Below are positions 51,202 through 59,888 of a DNA stretch of 64,000 bases, one piece after another. The position numbers and the translations under genes are program-made. The stretch is from Marixanthomonas sp002364245 (GTDB lineage Bacteria; Bacteroidota; Bacteroidia; Flavobacteriales; Flavobacteriaceae): the NCBI GenBank assembly GCA_963973455.1, contig CAXAZF010000002.1:1-64000 (forward strand). The letters are read 5' to 3'. A model generated the notes under the pieces. The model saw only the letters and a list, made by a program, of their open reading frames with translations, searched no databases and was not told where the DNA came from. Positions within the stretch are counted from its first letter, which is position 1. Every line of letters starts with the position of its first letter.

Positions 51202-51243
51202 TGAATGTTATTTTAAAAATTATTGATTTTGGGCGGTGTCTAG

Positions 51244-51292
51244 CCGTGGTATATAATTACACGTCTAATCATGGTACAAAGGAATACCACGG
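51244..51292. repeat. Inverted repeat upstream of the doxX-like gene
   Basis: CCGTGGTAT (51244-51252) and ATACCACGG (51284-51292) are perfectly complementary 9-mers separated by 31 nt. No T tract follows, so it is not an ordinary terminator. It could be a regulator site, an RNA structure in the operon leader, or the trace of a small inserted element. Confidence 0.8.
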
Positions 51293-51324
51293 TAGCACCG
51301 ACTTTAAATTTTCTGAAATGATAG

Positions 51325-51708
51325 TTAAGCTAAACGAGGTGGCGGAGAGTCGTTATCAAGGTATAAATTAATCAATCTTGAAGTAAAATGCCCGTTTAAA
51401 ACTGCAATGGGCTCCGAGTAATGAGTTTCCCAAGAAAACAGTTCAAACTGAAACTGAGAGGTACAAAAGCTGTTTAGTGCAATCACTTGTGAAATTAACA
51501 AGTCTACTTGCGAAAAATCGACTGTCTTCTTGGACTGCTTTGGAGCGTTTTCTTTTTTACAATGCGGATTTACGAAGGTTATATCACTTCCGCTAAATAA
51601 AACATTCAGTCCATTTGCATCTATGGCAACGAATTTTGCCAAAAAGATGAATATTAATAGTGTCGTTATGTACGTTTTAGTTTTCACGAATAACACAAAA
51701 CTATACAT
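51325..51708 (-). CDS. Hypothetical small exported protein with proline-rich tail
   Basis: I do not recognise this 127-residue protein. An N-terminal hydrophobic segment (KTYITTLLIFIFLAKFVAIDANG, about 11-33) looks like a signal peptide, two cysteines occur (HCKKENAPK and NSFCTSQF), and the chain ends DNDSPPPRLA. Small exported proteins with a PPPR-like tail are frequent in Bacteroidota, often near metal- or receptor-related genes. It lies upstream of doxX on the same strand, 123 bp away, with the inverted repeat in between, and so may be part of the same locus. Confidence 0.6.
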   Translation of the reverse strand: MYSFVLFVKTKTYITTLLIFIFLAKFVAIDANGLNVLFSGSDITFVNPHCKKENAPKQSKKTVDFSQVDLLISQVIALNSFCTSQFQFELFSWETHYSEPIAVLNGHFTSRLINLYLDNDSPPPRLA

Positions 51709-51800
51709 TTAATAAAAAATGTATTGTAACATAAGTTACTTTACTGTGTTAAGGTATTGCAAAACGGGTTTATTTGTTTAAAGCAATGTATATTTTTAGT

Positions 51801-52910
51801 TTAGTTTATCGGGATTTGAATAACCGTTTCAACACCTTCATCATTGTCCTTATTTCTTATTTCAAAAAAATAATTATCACCGTACAAATTACTTAATCTA
51901 TCATTAATATTGGAAAGCCCTACCCCATCGTTTAACAACGCCCAATGTTTTTTTGTCAATGGCGCACCATCATTTTTAACTTTAATAATTAATCTATTTT
52001 TCTGCGATTTAATTTCAATATGGACTTTTAAATCGGTGTGGTCGTAATTATAGCCATGCTTAATTGAGTTTTCAAGGATGGGCTGTAACAATAAACTGGG
52101 TACCATTGTTGACAACAACCTTTCATCTATATCTCTAGAAATGGTAAGGTGTTCTGAAAACCTAACTTTTATGATGTTTAAGTAATACTCTAAAATACGT
52201 AACTCTTTTTCTAATGGGATTTTATTCTTTTCGTTATCATAAAGAATTTCACGAAGAAAATCACTAAGATCGGCTATGGTATCTTTGGCTTTTGAAGCAT
52301 CTATATCGGTTAATACCGCGATGGAATTCAATGTATTAAATAAAAAGTGTGGCTGAAGTTGTGACGACAGCATTTTCATACGGGTGTTCACCAATTGAAC
52401 TTCTAAATTAGTTTGCTTTTTTTCGGCTTTTTTTACCTCTTTCACATAATAGTACGTGTAGATCATGAAGACCATGGCAAAGTAGATTAAAAAGTTTAAG
52501 TCTATTACATACATAAACCTGTAGAGACTTCCTTCAAAGTCATAATCGGCAAAGCTTAGTCTTCCAACCAGTATTAAATAAAAATCGAACAGCAACCGTA
52601 TTACCAAACCTATTAATAGTGAAAACAAGATGTGGGTAGATATAATTTTAACCCACGAATAGTTTTTTCTTAAAAATCGTTTGGTACTTATTGCTATCAA
52701 TGTCATGTAGCCCACTACAATAACAAAATCAAAAAGCAGGTTGTCAACCAAAAAAGCTCTCCACGAAAAAAAGCCCATTTTTTCCATTCCTGAAGACATC
52801 ATGTAGGCTGTTTTGACAATTAGTACCAAATCGAAAAGGGCATAAAACCCTGCTAATAGTAGCACCAGCCTTAAATCGATATATTTGCTATTTAATTTGG
52901 AAGCTTTCAT
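51801..52910 (-). CDS. LytS-type sensor histidine kinase
   Basis: A 369-residue kinase. Four hydrophobic helices (about 13-33, 54-75, 88-112 and 134-156) make up the sensor with no large periplasmic domain, followed by a coiled stretch (KKAEKKQTNLEVQLVNTRMKM). The kinase domain begins at the conserved SQLQPHFLFNTLNSIAVL with phospho-acceptor H188, and the ATP domain has PSLLLQPILENSIKHGY (N box) and NDGVGLSNINDRLSNLYGD (G box). This is the family paired with LytTR regulators. Its start codon shares one base with the response-regulator stop. Confidence 0.93.
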   Translation of the reverse strand: MKASKLNSKYIDLRLVLLLAGFYALFDLVLIVKTAYMMSSGMEKMGFFSWRAFLVDNLLFDFVIVVGYMTLIAISTKRFLRKNYSWVKIISTHILFSLLIGLVIRLLFDFYLILVGRLSFADYDFEGSLYRFMYVIDLNFLIYFAMVFMIYTYYYVKEVKKAEKKQTNLEVQLVNTRMKMLSSQLQPHFLFNTLNSIAVLTDIDASKAKDTIADLSDFLREILYDNEKNKIPLEKELRILEYYLNIIKVRFSEHLTISRDIDERLLSTMVPSLLLQPILENSIKHGYNYDHTDLKVHIEIKSQKNRLIIKVKNDGAPLTKKHWALLNDGVGLSNINDRLSNLYGDNYFFEIRNKDNDEGVETVIQIPIN

Positions 52911-53674
52911 TATACGCCTATTTTTTCAAGAAATTCTGATTTATGAGATTTACTGATATGCAATAATTTATTGTTGGACATTCGGGCGTCTATTTCAGAA
53001 AATTCTGAATGTACTATTTCTTTAACATGAGTAATATTCACTATACTTGATCTATGAACCCGAACAAATGAGTTGCTATCCAACAGATCACAGAGGTTTG
53101 TCAAAGAATCACGAAGCACATATTTTTTGTCTTCTGTAAAAATTTCGGAATAACAACCCGATGCTTTTATGTATAATATATTTTCAGGGTTTAAAAGCAC
53201 CGTTTTGTTACCTTGCTTAACCGGTAATTTAAATTGGTTGTTCCCTTTTTCAGATTTTAGTTTATAAAGATTGAACAGTTCAATAATTCGCTTTTCAAAA
53301 TAAGAATTGGCTTCACTTTTCGAAATTTTCAATACTTTATCAATGGTCCTAAAAAAGCGTTCATCTTTAAATGGTTTCAGTAAAAAATCGAAAGCATCGA
53401 CATCAAAAGCCTTTAACGCATAGTTGTCATAGGCTGTCACGAAAATAACGATAGGCTTTGAGGTCCCTTTTATTTTTTGAAGCACTTCAAAACCGTTCAT
53501 ATCTTTCATGTTTATATCTAAAAAGATAAGGTCGGGGTTCAACTTGTTTATTTCTGAAATAGCCGATTTACCATTAGAGCATTCTCCGCTCACTTCTATT
53601 TCAGGCACTTTACCAAGTAGAGCCAACACCCTTTTTCGGGCAAGTTCTTCATCGTCTATAACCAGTGCTTTCAT
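52910..53674 (-). CDS. LytTR-family response regulator
   Basis: A 254-residue regulator: receiver domain (about 1-120) with acidic pocket D7/D8, phospho-acceptor D53 in LIFLDINMKDMNGFE and the switch lysine in LLKPFKDER, then a LytTR DNA-binding domain (about 150-250) with NPENILYIKASGCYSEIFTEDKKYVLRDSLTNL and FVRVHRSSIVNITHVKEI. LytTR proteins bind direct repeats upstream of envelope genes. The kinase follows with a 1-base overlap (TAATG). A likely local target is the neighbouring secreted gene at 53847, but no site was identified. Confidence 0.94.
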   Translation of the reverse strand: MKALVIDDEELARKRVLALLGKVPEIEVSGECSNGKSAISEINKLNPDLIFLDINMKDMNGFEVLQKIKGTSKPIVIFVTAYDNYALKAFDVDAFDFLLKPFKDERFFRTIDKVLKISKSEANSYFEKRIIELFNLYKLKSEKGNNQFKLPVKQGNKTVLLNPENILYIKASGCYSEIFTEDKKYVLRDSLTNLCDLLDSNSFVRVHRSSIVNITHVKEIVHSEFSEIDARMSNNKLLHISKSHKSEFLEKIGV

Positions 53675-53780
53675 CTTGTTAAATTACTTAATTTCTTTTA
53701 TTTATGATGTTTTTGGGTAGTTGAATCGCTTTTACTCGGTATCTATTCTAATTTTTTACCATCATTTATTCTATTAAAAA

Positions 53781-53827
53781 CTAACAAAAGGCCATCGGCT
53801 CTTAAGCACCTAATGGCCTGTTGTTAG
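53781..53827 (-). terminator. Hairpin terminator after the 183-residue secreted protein gene
   Basis: CTAACAAAAGGCCAT (53781-53795) pairs with ATGGCCTGTTGTTAG (53813-53827) over 15 bp with one mismatch; on the minus strand a TTTTTAA run follows the stem. It lies 20 bp past the stop codon. Confidence 0.7.
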
Positions 53828-53846
53828 TCACCTCACTTTTGTTTGT

Positions 53847-54398
53847 TCAATTGACTACAACACCAATACCTTGATCCCTTGCATCAATTTTTAGGTTTTG
53901 CCTTTGGTTTCCATTTTCCAATTTTACTCGGTACAATGCTTTCACTAGTAAATCGCCCTTGGTCTTTGCATTATATTTGGTTTTCACCAAAGTCCATCCC
54001 TTATATGTATTATGCATATCCTTTCGTAAGGCTAATGGCAAAATAACATTTTTGAAGTTTTGATGCGTTTTTATAAGCTTTCCCTCACCATCAAAGTCTG
54101 CTCGCATATAACCATTATTACTTTTAAAAGTTACTAGGTAAGAATCGTAATTCTTATCTTCTGCAGCATTTATTACTTTTTGAATATCAAAGTGAGCATC
54201 CATAAAAGCAATGGGGTCTTCTGCAAACTGTCCATTAAAGCGTTCACTCACTTTATAGGTAAAGCTATCCCCGCTTTGTGATATTGATGAGTTATAGGGT
54301 GCATACGTTAACTCGGTCGCATCTAATTCCATAATTTCCTGTGCGCTTAAGATTGTTGCACTTAAACATAAAAATGCACTAATTATTAAAGTTTTCAT
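53847..54398 (-). CDS. Secreted hypothetical protein, PepSY-like fold possible
   Basis: A 183-residue protein with a clear signal peptide (MKTLIISAFLCLSATILSAQ). I do not recognise the family. Residues about 60-150 include AHFDIQKVINAAEDKNYDSYLVTFKSNNGYMRADFDGEGKLIKTHQNFKNVILP and LRKDMHNTYKGWTLVKTKY, a rhythm reminiscent of PepSY-like repeats in small exported proteins. It is next to, and on the same strand as, the LytS/LytTR pair, which it precedes. Expression under that pair is conceivable. No promoter could be fixed. Confidence 0.65.
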   Translation of the reverse strand: MKTLIISAFLCLSATILSAQEIMELDATELTYAPYNSSISQSGDSFTYKVSERFNGQFAEDPIAFMDAHFDIQKVINAAEDKNYDSYLVTFKSNNGYMRADFDGEGKLIKTHQNFKNVILPLALRKDMHNTYKGWTLVKTKYNAKTKGDLLVKALYRVKLENGNQRQNLKIDARDQGIGVVVN

Positions 54399-54629
54399 GA
54401 TAAATTTTTTAAAGGTTTAAAAAGATTTTAAAGCTGATAAATCATTGTACAATAAGATTTTACAGAATCTAAATTACGGTAGAAGTAGGCCCGTTATCGA
54501 TAAATGATGTGAACGACCAATTTTTGATATTGAAACCAGTAAATTTTGATGTGAACTATTTTTCAGCAATTAGCTGAAAAATTGAATTTATATGTGAAGT
54601 TGAGTAAAACTTTGGCTAGGGAACTGCAT

Positions 54630-55139
54630 TTAGATAATCCGCCGAACCTCTACAAATGCATTGTTCCAATAATTTTCATCAAGAGAAGATACAATTACCC
54701 CTCTGGAAGTTGTTGAGTGTATAAATTTTACAACGCCCCTCCTTGATTCTACCACAAGCCCTACGTGATTTATAACCCTGCGACTTTTATTGGTTTGAAA
54801 AAACACTAAATCCCCTTCTTCAGCATTTCGAAGAGAAATCCGTTTTCCTTGTTTGGCCATGTCTCGAGATACTCTTGGCAAACCAATATTTTCATTTTTA
54901 AATGAAGTATATACCAAGCCGGAGCAATCCATACCTCTTTTTGTAGTCCCACCAAATTTGTACCGGGTGCCTTCAAAGGTTTTGGCGTAAGCTACAATTT
55001 TATTTGCTGTTTTAGAAGTTACTGGTTTATTTGTGTGCGTAGTAGCTTCAATTACATTTTTTTGTTTTGTTACATTTCGGGAGCTTCCGCAAGAGGCCAT
55101 TATAACGGCGAGGAATGAAAACAGAAGTAATCTTTTCAT
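54630..55139 (-). CDS. NlpC/P60 (C40) lipoprotein peptidase
   Basis: A 169-residue lipoprotein from the ATG at 55139, chosen because MKRLLLFSFLAVIMASC gives a proper lipobox (Cys17). The NlpC/P60 domain (about 48-165) contains the catalytic cysteine in RGMDCSGLVY (C72), the histidine in INHVGLVV (H125) and the third residue in FIHSTTSRG (H141). Such enzymes cleave stem peptides in the cell wall. It follows lpxB by 42 bp on the same strand, so it is likely in that operon. Confidence 0.92.
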   Translation of the reverse strand: MKRLLLFSFLAVIMASCGSSRNVTKQKNVIEATTHTNKPVTSKTANKIVAYAKTFEGTRYKFGGTTKRGMDCSGLVYTSFKNENIGLPRVSRDMAKQGKRISLRNAEEGDLVFFQTNKSRRVINHVGLVVESRRGVVKFIHSTTSRGVIVSSLDENYWNNAFVEVRRII

Positions 55140-55181
55140 AACAGACTTGGTTTGAATAAATATAACTAATTTTTTCAAGTT

Positions 55182-56297
55182 TTATTTTTTTGTTTCAGCA
55201 ACAATCAATTGTGCCGTTTTATCACTAGCGCCTTTACCGCCTAGTTCTTTTTCGAGATCGTAATAATCTAAAAACAGAACAGCACGGTTATATTCATCTA
55301 AAATCTGTGTCAATTCTTCATTTACCCTTTTGGTATTAAAATCTGTCTGTATCAACTCGACCACTGCTGGTTTGTCCAAAATTAGATTTACCAAGGAAAT
55401 GTAGTTCAGGTTAATTACCCGCTTTGCGATTTCATATGAAACCCTGCTTCCTTTATAACAAACTACTTGTGGCACTTTAAACAGGGCTGTTTCCAAAGTT
55501 GCTGTACCAGAGGTTACCAAAGCAGCATGCGAAATACTTAACAAGTCATACGTTTTATTAAGTAATAGATGAACGTTTTGCTTTTTCAAGAATGGTTTAT
55601 AAAAAGAAGCTTCTTGACTTGGTGCGCCTGCGATTACGAACTGGAATTCACTGAAATTTTCAACTACACTGAGCATCACTTTCAGCATTTTTGATATCTC
55701 CTGTTTTCTGCTTCCTGGAAGTAAAGCAATAATGGGACGTTCGTCCAGACCTTGCTCTTTCTTAAAAGTACCAGGGTCTACTTGCTCACGTTGCGAAATG
55801 GCATCAATTAATGGATGGCCTACAAAATGAACAGGGAACCCATGTTTTTTTTCGTAAAATTCTTTTTCAAAAGGAAGAATTACATACATATGGTCCACAT
55901 CGCGTTTAATGCTTTTTATACGGTTTTCTTTCCAAGCCCAAATTTGTGGTGAAATATAGTAGTGCGTTGTAAAGCCTTTTTGTTTAGCCCATTTTGCAAT
56001 TCGAAGGTTAAACCCCGGGTAATCTAAAAATATAATGGCGTCCGGTTGATAGGATTCAATATCTTTTTTACAAAACGAAATGTTTTTCAAGATGGTACGA
56101 AGGTTAAAAATCACCTCAATAAAACCCATAAAAGCTAGGTCTCGATAATGTTTTACCTGTTTTCCGCCAACTTCTTCCATTAAATCACCACCCCAAAACC
56201 GAAAATCCGCCTGCGAATCTTGAGCTTTAAGCGATTTCATTAAATTGGATCCGTGCAAGTCGCCGGAAGCCTCGCCTGCTATGAGGTAATATTTCAT
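55182..56297 (-). CDS. lpxB: Lipid-A-disaccharide synthase
   Basis: A 371-residue LpxB, which joins UDP-2,3-diacylglucosamine with lipid X in lipid A synthesis. Family residues: KYYLIAGEASGDLHGSNLMKSLK (1-24), FMGFIEVI, LDYPGFNLRIAKWAK, YYISPQIWAWKENRI, LLPGSRKQEI (about 194-203) and SGTATLETALF. Length is normal. It is in the surE, 95-residue, lpxB, NlpC run on the minus strand. The long gaps between these genes (118 bp before lpxB) leave room for other promoters. Confidence 0.97.
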   Translation of the reverse strand: MKYYLIAGEASGDLHGSNLMKSLKAQDSQADFRFWGGDLMEEVGGKQVKHYRDLAFMGFIEVIFNLRTILKNISFCKKDIESYQPDAIIFLDYPGFNLRIAKWAKQKGFTTHYYISPQIWAWKENRIKSIKRDVDHMYVILPFEKEFYEKKHGFPVHFVGHPLIDAISQREQVDPGTFKKEQGLDERPIIALLPGSRKQEISKMLKVMLSVVENFSEFQFVIAGAPSQEASFYKPFLKKQNVHLLLNKTYDLLSISHAALVTSGTATLETALFKVPQVVCYKGSRVSYEIAKRVINLNYISLVNLILDKPAVVELIQTDFNTKRVNEELTQILDEYNRAVLFLDYYDLEKELGGKGASDKTAQLIVAETKK

Positions 56298-56415
56298 GGG
56301 TTTTAATACTTCAGAAAACTAACTTCAAAACAAAAATAGGGCTTTAATTACAACTTTTAGGATTAGTACTTGTAATTTGATTTCAGAATGAACTTTTCAA
56401 AAGTATTCAGTTGTA

Positions 56416-56703
56416 TTACATAAATTTTGAAACCAAAATAGCCAAAGCCGCCAAAACGGTAGCCATAACCACTCCCCTAGCTCTATATACTTTGTTTTTC
56501 TTCAAGAAGATAAAGAAGGCACATAAATTAAAAATAGCGCCCAACGCAATTATATTGCCAAGAACATCCTGCTCAATGGCATATTGAATGGTTCTCTCTA
56601 ACGTTTCTTTTGAAAAAAAATAAATGTATAAATAGCTTCCCGCCAAGTTGGCTATTATCCCAATAATAAATCCTATTAGTATTTCTTTCGTCATTTTACT
56701 CAT
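56416..56703 (-). CDS. Small hypothetical membrane protein
   Basis: A 95-residue protein with three hydrophobic helices (ILIGFIIGIIANLAGSYLYIYFF; NIIALGAIFNLCAFFIFLK; VVMATVLAALAILVSKF). Its ATG overlaps the surE stop codon by 4 bases (ATGA), so it is translationally coupled to surE. I cannot name a family. Its place between surE and lpxB points to an envelope function, but that is inference from position only. Confidence 0.8.
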   Translation of the reverse strand: MSKMTKEILIGFIIGIIANLAGSYLYIYFFSKETLERTIQYAIEQDVLGNIIALGAIFNLCAFFIFLKKNKVYRARGVVMATVLAALAILVSKFM

Positions 56704-57479
56704 GACAGTTTCCAGGTATTTAAGTCTTTTATAGCGTGGTGTGCAGTAAGATCAAATTGTACGGGAACTACCGAAACATAACTGTTTGCCAGCGCCCACT
56801 CATCGGTATCTTCACCCCTATCTTCATTTACAAATTCACCCGTAAGCCAATAATATTCCCGCCCCAGCGGATTTACACGTTTGTCAAACTGTTCTTCCCA
56901 ATGCGCATTGGCCTGACGGCACACTTTTATACCTTTTATTTTATCTTCAGATAATTTTGGAAAATTTACGTTTAATACTACGCCTTTGGGCAAGCCGTTC
57001 TTTAGGGTTTGCTTTGCTATTTTTTTTATAAACTTTTTGGTAGGTTCAAAATTTGCTTCTAATGAATAATCCAACAAAGAAAAACCTATGGATGGAATCC
57101 CTAATGTACCGGCCTCTACCGCTGCACTCATCGTTCCGCTGTAGATAACGTTAATAGACGAATTGCTCCCGTGGTTTACGCCACTAACACATAAATCGGG
57201 TTTTCGTTTTAAAATTTCGTTTACCGCCAATTTTACACAGTCTACTGGAGTCCCGCTGCTGCTGTATTCTTTTTGAGGCTCATCCTCACGCACTGTAACG
57301 GTATCACAATACAAAGTGTCGTTTATAGTTATTGCGTGTCCCATACCGCTTTGAGGGGAGTCTGGTGCTACTACACACACATCTCCCAGGGTGTTCATTA
57401 CCTCAATAAGAGCTCGAATTCCAGGGGCGGTTATACCATCATCGTTTGTAACTAAAATTAGTGGCTTTTTCTTTGTCAT
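56700..57479 (-). CDS. surE: 5'/3'-nucleotidase SurE
   Basis: A 259-residue SurE. The metal-binding NDDG is at 12-15 (ILVTNDDGITAPGIRAL), with VVAPDSPQSGMGHAIT, SGTPVDCVKLAV and VSGVNHGSNSSINVIYSGTMSAAVEAGTLGIPSIGFSL, the family's core. It removes phosphate from nucleoside monophosphates under stress. It is the first gene of the minus-strand operon including the 95-residue membrane protein and lpxB. Confidence 0.96.
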   Translation of the reverse strand: MTKKKPLILVTNDDGITAPGIRALIEVMNTLGDVCVVAPDSPQSGMGHAITINDTLYCDTVTVREDEPQKEYSSSGTPVDCVKLAVNEILKRKPDLCVSGVNHGSNSSINVIYSGTMSAAVEAGTLGIPSIGFSLLDYSLEANFEPTKKFIKKIAKQTLKNGLPKGVVLNVNFPKLSEDKIKGIKVCRQANAHWEEQFDKRVNPLGREYYWLTGEFVNEDRGEDTDEWALANSYVSVVPVQFDLTAHHAIKDLNTWKLS

Positions 57480-57612
57480 AGATTTTATTTCTGAAGGTAA
57501 AAATACAATTTTACAGTTGGGTTTAGTTTAAGAAATGGTTTCATTTTCTGAAAACACCTATACCAGTCAAATTTCAGAAGAGCATAAAGAAACAATTGAA
57601 TGAGCAATAACA

Positions 57613-57643
57613 TTGCACCCCGAATGCAATTTTCGTAATTTTG
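57613..57643 (+). promoter_or_regulatory. Promoter of the DegT-family aminotransferase gene
   Basis: TTG (57613-57615), a 20-nt spacer and TAATTTTG (57636-57643), an exact Bacteroidota promoter fit. The ATG lies 27 bp downstream at 57671. Confidence 0.75.
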
Positions 57644-57670
57644 ATAAAACAATCCTATTTCAGAAATAAC

Positions 57671-58831
57671 ATGCGAAAAATACAAATGGTCGATCTTAAA
57701 GGCCAATATCAAGACATTAAAGAACAAGTAGATCAATCTGTGTTAGATGTGATTGATTCAACTGCTTTTATTAACGGTCCCGAGGTCCATCAGTTTCAGA
57801 AAGAATTGGAAGAGTATTTAGACGTGAAACACGTAATTCCCTGTGCTAATGGTACCGACGCGCTGCAAATTGCTATGATGGGACTTGGCTTACAGCCAGG
57901 CGACGAAGTAATTACAGCAGATTTCACCTTTGCTGCCACAGTAGAAGTTATTGCCTTATTAGGATTGACACCTGTTTTGGTCGATGTAGACCCCGTTAGT
58001 TTTAATATTGATGTTGAAGCTATAGAAAAAGCTATCACGCCTAAAACCAAAGCAATAGTTCCCGTACATTTATTTGGTCTTGCTGCCAATATGGATGAAA
58101 TTATGCAGCTTGCCAAGGATAATGATTTGTATGTAATTGAAGATAATGCACAAGCCATTGGAGGTACATATACCTCAAAAGATGGCACAAAAACAAAAAC
58201 TGGAGCCATTGGGCATGTAGGCTCTACATCTTTTTTCCCCTCTAAAAATCTTGGGTGCTATGGTGATGGCGGAGCAATTTTTACCAATGATGATGATCTG
58301 GCTCACACCATTCGCGGAATTGTAAACCATGGAATGTATGTTCGATACCATCACGATGTAGTTGGGGTCAATTCGCGTTTAGATTCAATACAAGCAGCTG
58401 TTTTAAGAGCTAAGTTGCCTAAGCTTGATTCGTATAACGCTGCCAGACGAAATGCTGCCAGAAAGTATTCTAATGCATTAAAAGGCATTCAAAATATAGT
58501 TATACCCACAGGATATTGCGAAGCTGAAAATTCGGTTTGTGATGTATGTGATTGTCATGTTTTTCATCAATATACACTCAGGGTTTTAAATACTGATAGA
58601 GACGCTTTAGTAAACCATTTAAATGAAAATGGAATTCCTTGCGGAGTATATTACCCTATACCACTTCACCTTCAAAAAGCGTATAAAGATGAACGCTATA
58701 ACGAGGCAGATTTTCCTGTTACCAATCAATTAATAAAAGAGGTTATCTCATTACCTATGCATACCGAACTGGATGATGAACAAATAGAATTTATCACCAA
58801 AACAATTATCAATTTTGTAACAAACTCATGA
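57671..58831 (+). CDS. DegT/DnrJ/EryC1/StrS-family aminotransferase
   Basis: A 386-residue sugar aminotransferase from the ATG at 57671 (MRKIQMVDLKGQYQDIKEQV is the family opening). PLP residues are visible: the ring-stacking region IPCANGTDALQIAMMGLG, the aspartate in VIEDNAQAIGG (about D158), and the Schiff-base lysine in SFFPSKNLGCYGDGG (K192). These enzymes aminate keto sugars for surface polysaccharides. A cysteine-rich insert near 280-292 (YCEAENSVCDVCDCHVF) is unusual and could bind a metal. galE follows with a 4-bp overlap. Confidence 0.93.
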   Translation: MRKIQMVDLKGQYQDIKEQVDQSVLDVIDSTAFINGPEVHQFQKELEEYLDVKHVIPCANGTDALQIAMMGLGLQPGDEVITADFTFAATVEVIALLGLTPVLVDVDPVSFNIDVEAIEKAITPKTKAIVPVHLFGLAANMDEIMQLAKDNDLYVIEDNAQAIGGTYTSKDGTKTKTGAIGHVGSTSFFPSKNLGCYGDGGAIFTNDDDLAHTIRGIVNHGMYVRYHHDVVGVNSRLDSIQAAVLRAKLPKLDSYNAARRNAARKYSNALKGIQNIVIPTGYCEAENSVCDVCDCHVFHQYTLRVLNTDRDALVNHLNENGIPCGVYYPIPLHLQKAYKDERYNEADFPVTNQLIKEVISLPMHTELDDEQIEFITKTIINFVTNS

Positions 58832-59850
58832 AAAAAATCCTCGTTACAGGTGGTTTAGGCTACATAGGCTCTCATACTGTTGTTGAACTGCAGCACGCTG
58901 GCTTTAAAGTTATAATTATTGATAACCTGTCAAACTCTTCATTGGATGTTTTAGGAGGTATCACCAACATCACAGAACAAGCACCTATTTTTGAACGCTT
59001 AGACCTTCGTAATAAAGCTGATGTAGTCGAGTTTTTTAAAGTTCATGATGATTTGGATGGTATTATACATTTTGCAGCAAGTAAGGCTGTGGGTGAAAGT
59101 GTAGAAAATCCGTTATTGTATTATGAAAATAACCTAAACACACTTGTGTATTTATTACAAGAATGTAAAGCCCATAACATCAATAATATAATTTTTAGCT
59201 CTTCATGTACAGTTTATGGTGAACCCGATTCCTTACCCATTACTGAAACAGCTCCCATAAAAAAAGCAATGTCCCCATATGGAAACACCAAGCAAATAAG
59301 CGAAGAAATTTTAAATGATGTATGTTTTACTTCTGAAATGAAATCAATTGCACTACGTTATTTTAACCCCATTGGAGCTCATGAAAGTACCGAAATAGGA
59401 GAGTTACCTATCGGAATCCCTCAAAATTTAGTTCCATTTATTACACAAACAGCAGCCGGGGTTCGCAAACAGTTATCCGTTTTTGGGAATGATTATGAAA
59501 CCCCCGACGGCAGTTGTATTAGGGATTACATTCATGTGGTCGACTTGGCCAAAGCTCATGTAATTGCTATGCAACGGCTACTTTCAGAAAAAAACACCAG
59601 TGATTTTGAAGTTTTTAATATTGGTACTGGAAAAGGGAGTTCAGTTTTTAAGGTTATAAACACGTTTGAAAAAGTGTCTGGAGAAAAACTCAACTACAAG
59701 GTGGTAGAAAGACGCCCAGGAGATGTTACAGCCGTATATGCCGATACCAAAAAAGCAAATGATGTGTTGGGCTGGAAAACTGAAAAATCGTTGGAAGAAG
59801 CTTTAATTTCTGCCTGGAAATGGGAGAAAAAAATTCGTGACAAGAAATAA
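58828..59850 (+). CDS. galE: UDP-glucose 4-epimerase
   Basis: A 340-residue extended short-chain dehydrogenase. NAD motif GGLGYIGSH (8-16), catalytic residues in SSSCTVYG and SPYGNTK (Y151, K155), the LRYFNPIGAH segment (about 172-184), and PRRPGDVTAVYADTKKA-like residues near 295. It interconverts UDP-glucose and UDP-galactose. The ATG overlaps the aminotransferase stop by 4 bases, so the two genes form an operon for nucleotide-sugar or surface-polysaccharide supply. Confidence 0.96.
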   Translation: MKKILVTGGLGYIGSHTVVELQHAGFKVIIIDNLSNSSLDVLGGITNITEQAPIFERLDLRNKADVVEFFKVHDDLDGIIHFAASKAVGESVENPLLYYENNLNTLVYLLQECKAHNINNIIFSSSCTVYGEPDSLPITETAPIKKAMSPYGNTKQISEEILNDVCFTSEMKSIALRYFNPIGAHESTEIGELPIGIPQNLVPFITQTAAGVRKQLSVFGNDYETPDGSCIRDYIHVVDLAKAHVIAMQRLLSEKNTSDFEVFNIGTGKGSSVFKVINTFEKVSGEKLNYKVVERRPGDVTAVYADTKKANDVLGWKTEKSLEEALISAWKWEKKIRDKK

Positions 59851-59888
59851 ATTAAATACTTTTTAAGTAACAATTAAAACCACACAGT

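Noticed and set aside
54560..54582. TTTTTCAGC / GCTGAAAAA hairpin downstream of the NlpC/P60 gene, considered as a terminator
   Set aside because: On either strand the stem begins with T and ends with A, opposite to the A...T polarity of an intrinsic terminator, and no T tract follows.
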